DNA of 12,012 nt from assembly GCA_030950835.1 (NCBI GenBank), contig JAUZQU010000072.1, forward strand, positions 1 to 12,012, written 5' to 3'. Below are positions 7,931 through 12,012 of the stretch, in pieces. The notes below the pieces were generated by a model. That model had not been told where the DNA came from, did no database searches, and worked only from the letters and a program-made list of their open reading frames with translations. Each line of letters opens with the position of its first letter. Position 1 is the first letter of the stretch. This DNA comes from Mariprofundaceae bacterium (lineage in GTDB: Bacteria; Pseudomonadota; Zetaproteobacteria; Mariprofundales; Mariprofundaceae). The position numbers and the translations under genes were made by a program.

Positions 7931-7968
7931 AAAGGAGTGAAGCTTTTGGCTTTGCTCCTTTTGTTTTT
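7931..7968 (+). terminator. Rho-independent terminator after dnaK
   Basis: A 13-bp stem pairs AAAGGAGTGAAGC (7931-7943) with GCTTTGCTCCTTT (7949-7961), with two G-T wobbles and a TTTTG loop. It is followed by TGTTTTT. It starts 26 nt after the dnaK stop and cleanly separates dnaK from dnaJ. Confidence 0.9.
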
Positions 7969-8030
7969 AGCAATCTAAACAGTTACAGTCCCCCCTGCTC
8001 TTGGATGGAATGCATACGGTGTAAGTAAAC

Positions 8031-8071
8031 CTATGTTTTCCATGTAGTAGTTTGGCAGTGGGAAAACATAG
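8031..8071. repeat. Perfect 11-bp inverted repeat in the dnaK-dnaJ intergenic region
   Basis: CTATGTTTTCC (8031-8041) and GGAAAACATAG (8061-8071) are exact reverse complements around a 19-nt spacer. There is no T-run after it, so it is not a standard terminator. It may be a regulator binding site or a 5' UTR hairpin for dnaJ. The remainder of the 190-nt gap between the terminator and dnaJ shows no gene, and no promoter with acceptable spacing that I would defend. Confidence 0.6.
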
Positions 8072-8158
8072 ACAATTTGAATAGTTGCAGCACTTTTGGG
8101 TGTGGAATAGTTATAAATGAATATATTGATGGTAGTGCATGTGAAGCAGGAGAGTTGA

Positions 8159-9301
8159 GTGTCACAAAGAGATTATTATGAAGTATTAGGCGTGGCTAAA
8201 GGCGCGGATAACAATGATATTAAGCGTGCTTATCGTAAGTTGGCTATGAAATATCATCCCGATCGTAACCCTGATGATGAAAGCGCTGCTGAATCGTTTC
8301 GTGAAGTCACTGCAGCGTATGAAGTGTTGGCGGATGAAGACAAACGGGCGCGTTATGACCAGCATGGTTTTGCGGGTGTGAATGATCAAATGGGCGGTTT
8401 TGGTTCAGGTGGTTTCCAAGGCTCTCATGCTTATCAAGATTTTGGTGACTTGTTTGGCAATGTATTTGGTGATGCTTTTGGTTTTGGTGGTGGCAGACAA
8501 CAAGGCAATCAAGGCTCGGATTTACGTTATAATTTAAACATCAGTTTAGAAGAAGCCGCCGCTGGCAAAGAAGTTGAGCTGAATATTCCTAAACATGATC
8601 ATTGTGATACTTGCGATGGTTCAGGTGCAAGGTCAGGTACACATCCTGTGCCGTGTTCTACCTGTGGTGGACATGGTCAAGTGCAGATGCAGCAAGGTTT
8701 TTTTGCAGTGCGCAGAGCTTGCCCAAGTTGTAATGGTGTGGGTAAAAAGATTGAGTCACCATGTGTATCTTGCGGGGGAACTGGGCGCAAGAAAGTGAAG
8801 AAAAACTTGAAAATCAAGATTCCTGCTGGTGTGTATGATGAGGCGCAGGTTCGGGTGACCGGTGAAGGTGAAGCGGGTGAACAAGGTGGCGCTTCGGGCG
8901 ACTTGTTTATTGTGGTTTCCATCAAAGAACATGCGATTTTTGAGCGTGATGGTGCAGATTTACATTGTAATATGCCGATTACCTTTCCCCAAGCGACTTT
9001 GGGGGCAGAAGTGGATGCGCCTACGTTGGAAGGCAAGGTGAAAATCCGTATTCCTGCGGGAACTGAAGGTGGGCGTGTATTTCGCTTGCGCGGGCATGGG
9101 GTAAAAGATGTGCGGGTGCGCCAAAAAGGTGATTTATTTGTGCGCGTACAAATTGCGGTGCCGAAGAAGTTGAGCATGGAGCAGGAAGACTTACTCAAAG
9201 CCTTTGCCAAAGCGACAGGGGACGATGTTTATCCTGAACGCTCCTCATTTTTGGACAAAGTGAAAAATCTTTGGGATGATTTGGCAGGTGAGACTAAATA
9301 A
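8159..9301 (+). CDS. dnaJ: Chaperone protein DnaJ (type I Hsp40)
   Basis: DnaJ delivers unfolded substrates to DnaK and stimulates its ATPase. The GTG start (8159) has AGGAG at 8148-8152 and yields MSQRDYYEVLGV, the canonical N-terminus. The J-domain (about 1-70) contains the HPD motif at residues 33-35. A Gly/Phe-rich linker (GGFGSGGFQG, FGNVFGDAFGFGGG) follows. All four CxxCxGxG zinc motifs are present, beginning at C149, C166, C188 and C202. The C-terminal peptide-binding domains contain KIKIPAGVYD, GDLFIVVSIKEH and RIPAGTEGGRVFRLRGHGV. At 380 residues this is a complete type I DnaJ. The gene lies 254 nt after dnaK beyond a terminator and only 11 nt before dapB, so its likely partners in transcription are dapB, gspI and gspJ. 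A 13-codon ORF (8117-8158) ends on the base before its start. Confidence 0.98.
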   Translation: MSQRDYYEVLGVAKGADNNDIKRAYRKLAMKYHPDRNPDDESAAESFREVTAAYEVLADEDKRARYDQHGFAGVNDQMGGFGSGGFQGSHAYQDFGDLFGNVFGDAFGFGGGRQQGNQGSDLRYNLNISLEEAAAGKEVELNIPKHDHCDTCDGSGARSGTHPVPCSTCGGHGQVQMQQGFFAVRRACPSCNGVGKKIESPCVSCGGTGRKKVKKNLKIKIPAGVYDEAQVRVTGEGEAGEQGGASGDLFIVVSIKEHAIFERDGADLHCNMPITFPQATLGAEVDAPTLEGKVKIRIPAGTEGGRVFRLRGHGVKDVRVRQKGDLFVRVQIAVPKKLSMEQEDLLKAFAKATGDDVYPERSSFLDKVKNLWDDLAGETK

Positions 9302-9312
9302 AGGGGCAAGGC

Positions 9313-10110
9313 ATGCGGATAATCATTACAGGTGTTTCAGGGCGAATGGGCAGGATGCTGGTCAAAGCTGTGGTTATGGCTGAGCAGGCAAGGCTTGTAG
9401 GGGCGACAGAACGTGCTGGCTCTGCGGCTGTGGCTCAGGATGCGGGTTCAGTTGCAGGCTTGGATGTTTTGGGTTTGCAGATAGTGGATAGCTTGGATGT
9501 TTGTGCAGAAGCAGATGTCTTGATTGATTTTACTGCACCAGAGGCTTGTTTAAACCATGCTAGGCTGGTTGCAGCACGTGGCATGGCTATGGTGATTGGC
9601 ACAACGGGTTTTGATGCCAAACAACAAGTCGAACTTGATAGCATATTGCAGCATTCGCCAACTGTATTGGCGGCAAACTACTCTGTTGGGGTGAATTTGG
9701 CGTTGAATTTGATTGAACAAGCCGCCCAAGTATTAAATGCAGACTACGATGCTGAAATTTATGAAGCCCACCACAAACACAAAGTGGATGCGCCTTCAGG
9801 CACTGCGCTTGCCATGGGTAAAGCCTTGGCAGCAGGGCGCAAGGTGAATCTTGATGATGTGGCGGTGTATAGCCGAGAAGGTATGACGGGCGCACGAAAA
9901 AATGGAGACATTGGTTTTTCGGTGGCGCGTGGTGGTAATATTGTGGGTGATCATAAAACGATGTTCATTGCGGATGAAGAACGCATTGAAATCAACCACT
10001 TTGCTTCTGATCGTATGGTATTTGCCAAAGGCGCAGTGCGGGCGGCAGCATGGTTACACCAACAACAGGCAGGGCGTTATGATATGCAAGATGTGTTGGG
10101 TCTAAAATAA
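9313..10110 (+). CDS. dapB: 4-hydroxy-tetrahydrodipicolinate reductase
   Basis: DapB reduces 4-hydroxy-tetrahydrodipicolinate with NAD(P)H in the diaminopimelate/lysine pathway, feeding peptidoglycan cross-links and lysine. The N-terminal Rossmann fold opens MRIIITGVSGRMGR with the glycine-rich loop at residues 7-13. VLIDFTAPEACLNH and VIGTTGF follow. The catalytic/substrate region EAHHKHKVDAPSGTAL holds H153 and K157, equivalent to E. coli H159 and K163. GDIGFSVARGGNIVGDHKTMF and the C-terminal FAKGAVRAAAWL motif complete the family pattern. Length 265 is normal. AAGGGG at 9301-9306 precedes the ATG by 6 nt and overlaps the end of dnaJ. The next gene, gspI, starts 2 nt after its stop. Confidence 0.98.
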   Translation: MRIIITGVSGRMGRMLVKAVVMAEQARLVGATERAGSAAVAQDAGSVAGLDVLGLQIVDSLDVCAEADVLIDFTAPEACLNHARLVAARGMAMVIGTTGFDAKQQVELDSILQHSPTVLAANYSVGVNLALNLIEQAAQVLNADYDAEIYEAHHKHKVDAPSGTALAMGKALAAGRKVNLDDVAVYSREGMTGARKNGDIGFSVARGGNIVGDHKTMFIADEERIEINHFASDRMVFAKGAVRAAAWLHQQQAGRYDMQDVLGLK

Positions 10111-10112
10111 AC

Positions 10113-10496
10113 ATGATTCGCCATAAAGCGGCAGGGCAGGGTGGTTTCACTTTGATTGAAACCTTGGTCGCTTTAAGCATTGCCGCAGTGGCTTTAACTG
10201 CTTTGGCAGGTCGGCTTGGGCTTTCTGCGGATACGCAACGTACTTTGATGGTACACACTACGATGTTGGAAGTAGCGACGAATATCCTTGAAAAACAACG
10301 CTTTGTACCCAATATCAATATGGATGATCAAGATGGTGATGTGACCGTGCGCGGCATGGACATGCATTGGAACTTAAGCACAGAAAAAACCATGATAGAT
10401 GATTTTATCCGTCAGAATGTGACGATTTCTTATGCTGATGAAGCTGAAGTGAGTTTGTTTTTGTTCCGCATTAAAGCGGGTGTGAGCGCTTTATGA
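10113..10496 (+). CDS. gspI: Type II secretion minor pseudopilin GspI
   Basis: GspI is a minor pseudopilin that, with GspJ and GspK, forms the tip of the type II secretion pseudopilus in the inner membrane and periplasm. The class III leader is MIRHKAAGQGG, cut by prepilin peptidase between G11 and F12 (GG|FTLIE). The required Glu is at mature position 5 (E16), and the hydrophobic helix is TLIETLVALSIAAVALTALAG. The 127-residue length and the soluble part (LMVHTTMLEVATNILEK, then GMDMHWNLS) fit GspI. It starts 2 nt after dapB without a clear ribosome site and overlaps gspJ by 4 nt, so it probably relies on coupling. Other minor pilins share the leader; the pairing with gspJ is the main reason for naming it GspI. 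Confidence 0.85.
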   Translation: MIRHKAAGQGGFTLIETLVALSIAAVALTALAGRLGLSADTQRTLMVHTTMLEVATNILEKQRFVPNINMDDQDGDVTVRGMDMHWNLSTEKTMIDDFIRQNVTISYADEAEVSLFLFRIKAGVSAL

Positions 10497-11056
10497 AAGG
10501 TTTTACCTTGTTAGAAGTATTGTTGGCATTGTTGGTTTTTTCTTTGATTATGAGCCTGACTTGGACAGTGCTTACCCCTGCTGGTGAGGGTTTTGTGATG
10601 TTGCAAGAATCACGTATGCAGCTTGAAGAACAGCAGTGGATAGGCAAACAACTGCGCCGTGATGTCAATTATTTAACCCAATCCGAAGATAAAACGATTG
10701 CCCCCGTGGTATTGAGCAATGATAGCCGTGGTGATGGGGCATTTGATGCATTGCAGATGTTGATTCGTGATCCCATGTATCCTGGTTTGACTTTGGTGCG
10801 TTATGTGCTGGATGAAGAGACCAATATGCTCAAACGCGAAGCCAAAAGTGCATGGAGCCGCACCCATGTAGAAGCGATTTCTTGGGATTTAGCGAAAATC
10901 ACCTCGTTTGACGTGCAGGCTTTGGATATGGCTTCGGGTTGGAAAGAAACATGGGGTACAGCCCCTCCTTTCAAGAAACCCAAAGGTTTACGCATCACTA
11001 TCCGTGATGAGTTGGGTGAAATGAAGTGGGATTTACCTGTGTTAGTGGGTCAATAA
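10493..11056 (+). CDS. gspJ: Type II secretion minor pseudopilin GspJ
   Basis: GspJ is a minor pseudopilin of the pseudopilus tip complex. Its leader is only MKG; prepilin peptidase would cut at G3|F4, leaving FTLLE with Glu at mature position 5 and the membrane helix LLEVLLALLVFSLIMSLTW. The following helix has the LEEQQWIGKQLRRDV pattern, where GspJ proteins carry a conserved early Arg-Asp (R..D) segment. The C-terminal RITIRDELGEMKWDLPVLVG resembles the GspJ end. The 187 residues are near the usual size. The ATGA overlap with gspI supports translation as a pair. In most systems gspK comes next, but here coding on this strand stops and degraded minus-strand DNA follows. Confidence 0.85.
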   Translation: MKGFTLLEVLLALLVFSLIMSLTWTVLTPAGEGFVMLQESRMQLEEQQWIGKQLRRDVNYLTQSEDKTIAPVVLSNDSRGDGAFDALQMLIRDPMYPGLTLVRYVLDEETNMLKREAKSAWSRTHVEAISWDLAKITSFDVQALDMASGWKETWGTAPPFKKPKGLRITIRDELGEMKWDLPVLVGQ

Positions 11057-11091
11057 GGTGAAATGTATGCGGGCGGATATTCCATTTCACC
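11057..11091. terminator. Hairpin directly after gspJ, possible terminator
   Basis: GGTGAAATG (11057-11065) and CATTTCACC (11083-11091) form a perfect 9-bp stem around a 17-nt loop, starting on the base after the gspJ stop codon. On the + strand the tract that follows is AATCAAATTTT, a poor U-run. On the minus strand it is TTATTG. It may act as a weak shared terminator for the convergent genes. Confidence 0.45.
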
Positions 11092-11135
11092 AATCAAATT
11101 TTGACCTTGAAAGTTTGGTTGGTTATTTCTTTATG

Positions 11136-11151
11136 ATGGCGAATACGCCAT
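11136..11151. repeat. 16-bp palindrome in the gspJ/accessory intergenic region
   Basis: ATGGCG (11136-11141), AATA, CGCCAT (11146-11151) forms a short GC-cored hairpin within AT-rich DNA. It could be a REP-like element, an operator, or the end of a mobile segment. No other copy lies in this window. Confidence 0.4.
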
Positions 11152-11205
11152 AAATTCAATATTCACATAAGCCATTTTGTTTAAAAAGAACATCTTCGAG
11201 GTTTG

Positions 11206-11295
11206 GTCTATCATTGTATTAAGTTAGAAAAACTGTACGCTTAGCTCATGGTTACATCGTGAGGGGGGAAGCAAATGGATGGTACAATGATAGAC
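11206..11295. repeat. 13-bp inverted repeat spanning the end of the broken Bro-like gene
   Basis: GTCTATCATTGTA (11206-11218) and TACAATGATAGAC (11283-11295) are perfect reverse complements separated by 64 nt. The right arm lies inside the divergent tail of the Bro-like ORF and the left arm outside it. Flanking bases show only partial further similarity. This could mark an inversion or a small inserted element at the truncation point. Confidence 0.5.
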
Positions 11296-11738
11296 GCGAC
11301 CCCTTCCTTTTCATTGGAATAACCCTTAGCAAGATAAGTCTGCATGGCTCTATCAAATGCCAATTCGGGGTCTTCGGTCTCTTCAATGCGCTCTGCGCCG
11401 ACTTGCGCCAACCATTGTTTGAACGGTTCGGCTTTGGGTGATGGGATGGATTGAATCAGGCGCAAAAGTTGCTCTGTATCGGCGACATCGGTTTGCCTCA
11501 TTTTCCCATCCGCAGCGCGCATTTTCAAACGGTTACAATTTGTAACCGTTTCATTGCCTTCTTTTACAAGCCTATGTTTTAAGACTTTCCAATAGTTCCT
11601 AGCCCCTTGATGGTCTTTTTGTTCTGTTAACACAGCAACCACATCAATCACGGAAAAATACCATTGCTCTTGCTCATCATCCCAATGCGAGCGAATGCTT
11701 TGCTCTTGGAAAAGCTGAACTTTGTTTTCCTTGCTCAT
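11241..11738 (-). pseudogene. C-terminally truncated Bro-N / phage antirepressor-like protein
   Basis: Reading from ATG 11738 with GAAGG 6 nt upstream, the ORF gives 165 residues. Residues 1-141 strongly resemble a Bro-N/antirepressor-like family often found with prophage and type I restriction loci. They include WYFSVIDVVAVLTEQ, ARNYWKVLKHRL, VTNCNRLKM, DVADTEQLLRLIQSIPSP and EPFKQWLAQVG. Known relatives, as I recall them, run on for about another 100 residues after '..TYL.KGYS'. Here the sequence departs after YS (near 11315) into an unrelated tail, NEKEGVASIIVPSICFPPHD, and stops. The reading frame is otherwise intact. Domain order is therefore Bro-N domain, conserved linker, then a foreign end. 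The tail coincides with one arm of a 13-bp inverted repeat. The start overlaps the RhuM-like fragment by 4 nt. A shortened but functional DNA-binding protein cannot be excluded. Confidence 0.65.
11527..11551. repeat. 25-bp palindrome inside the Bro-like coding sequence
   Basis: AAACGGTTACAA (11527-11538) and TTGTAACCGTTT (11540-11551) are perfect reverse complements around a single T. The palindrome encodes the conserved ETVTNCNRL stretch on the minus strand. In RNA it would give an 11-bp stem with a 3-nt loop. It may be an internal operator or attenuating hairpin, or an accident of codon choice. Confidence 0.6.
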
Positions 11739-11896
11739 ATCAAGCCTTCATGATTTTTGCTATACATGGCAGTTGTTAAGTAATTCTTTACAACTGAATC
11801 GCTACCTAACCTCTTATCTTCTAAGATGTTTTCAATATATTGACCAACATTTTGTTTCGAGGTGGTAAAAAAATATACGGGCTGATTTTGATTCAT
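11735..11896 (-). pseudogene. RhuM-like fragment, truncated
   Basis: This ORF runs from ATG 11896 to TGA 11735-11737 and encodes 53 residues. The segment TTSKQNVGQYIENIL, then SDSVVKNYLTTA, closely resembles the helix-turn-helix region near the N-terminus of RhuM-family proteins. As I recall them, these read '(T)TKQNI..HIKNIF.EGEL...SVVK..LTTA.DGKNY'. In full-length proteins about 30 residues precede this segment and over 200 follow. Here MNQNQPVYFF leads straight in, and MYSKNHEGLI ends it. That pattern fits an internal deletion plus loss of the C-terminus. It starts 3 nt after the preceding stop and overlaps the Bro-like start by 4 nt (ATGA), so the three minus-strand frames once formed an operon. 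The ribosome site is poor. It could still be a short expressed HTH peptide. Family recall is from memory. Confidence 0.5.
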
Positions 11897-11899
11897 ACC

Positions 11900-12012
11900 T
11901 TAAGCATCCCTTAAAAAGTTAGGGCTTGTCAAAGCATGGGTAGTCAGCAGCTTCATTTGCTCAATAGCTATTTCATTTAATTTTTCAAGTCTATCGGCTT
12001 GCTCTATATTTT
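11900..12012 (-). CDS. C-terminal end of an unidentified protein, running off the right edge
   Basis: Thirty-six codons are readable up to TAA 11900-11902; the start lies beyond the window. The visible end is a charged amphipathic helix (ADRLEKLNEIAIEQMKLL) followed by TTHALTSPNFLRDA. I do not recognise it. Codon use is unremarkable, and the tight spacing to the next frame (3 nt) suggests it heads a minus-strand operon. The rest of the gene and any restriction or phage genes linked to it would lie to the right. Confidence 0.45.
   Translation of the reverse strand, partial: NIEQADRLEKLNEIAIEQMKLLTTHALTSPNFLRDA

Noticed and set aside
8006..8029. Tiny ORF MECIRCK in the dnaK-dnaJ gap
   Set aside because: Seven codons, no ribosome site and no context.
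8077..8117. Sigma-70 promoter before dnaJ (TTGAAT or TTGCAG with TATAAA at 8112)
   Set aside because: Spacings of 29 and 21 nt are too long; no pair with 16-18 nt and acceptable matches was found.
11259..11441. Plus-strand 60-codon frame opposite the Bro-like gene
   Set aside because: It mostly overlaps the conserved Bro-N coding sequence in antisense and shows no family features.
11774..11808. Integron attC-like boxes (GTTAAGT and ACCTAAC)
   Set aside because: The boxes are in the wrong order for an attC site and lie within the RhuM-like reading frame.

Overview
The window reads as a stretch of ordinary chromosome from a Gram-negative bacterium of moderate to low GC, followed by about 0.9 kb of degraded accessory DNA at the right edge. 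Housekeeping genes, all on the + strand, fill positions 2-11056. The mix (haem and riboflavin synthesis, DnaK/DnaJ, DapB, type II secretion pseudopilins) indicates a proteobacterium. A Zetaproteobacteria-like host (Mariprofundus/Ghiorsea type) is my impression from gene content and order; nothing in the sequence proves it.

Layout. The window opens inside a gene for a probable atypical PilZ-like (c-di-GMP-related) protein (2-988). Next comes hemE (1037-2104), then a small possibly frameshifted ORF (2110-2262). The riboflavin operon follows as ribE-ribBA-ribH-nusB (2296-5105), with every junction overlapping by 4-11 nt, which suggests translational coupling. RibD is absent and no FMN riboswitch is visible. 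A zinc-ribbon membrane protein of unknown role (5139-5849) separates this operon from dnaK (5961-7904). dnaK is preceded by a good candidate sigma-32 heat-shock promoter and followed by a strong intrinsic terminator. dnaJ (8159-9301) therefore lies in a separate unit with dapB (9313-10110), gspI (10113-10496) and gspJ (10493-11056), packed with gaps of 11 and 2 nt and a 4-nt overlap.

At the right edge the usual gspK does not follow gspJ. Instead there is a hairpin, a palindrome, a 13-bp inverted repeat and a minus-strand cluster converging on gspJ. The cluster consists of the C-terminus of an unidentified protein (11900-12012), a doubly truncated RhuM-like fragment (11735-11896) and a Bro-N/antirepressor-like gene whose C-terminal half is lost and replaced by a short unrelated tail (11241-11738). 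RhuM- and Bro-family genes are commonly carried by prophages and restriction/defence loci, so this looks like the decaying end of such an island. A 25-bp palindrome lies inside the Bro coding sequence. I found no convincing complete new system; the right edge is the part to follow into the adjoining sequence.
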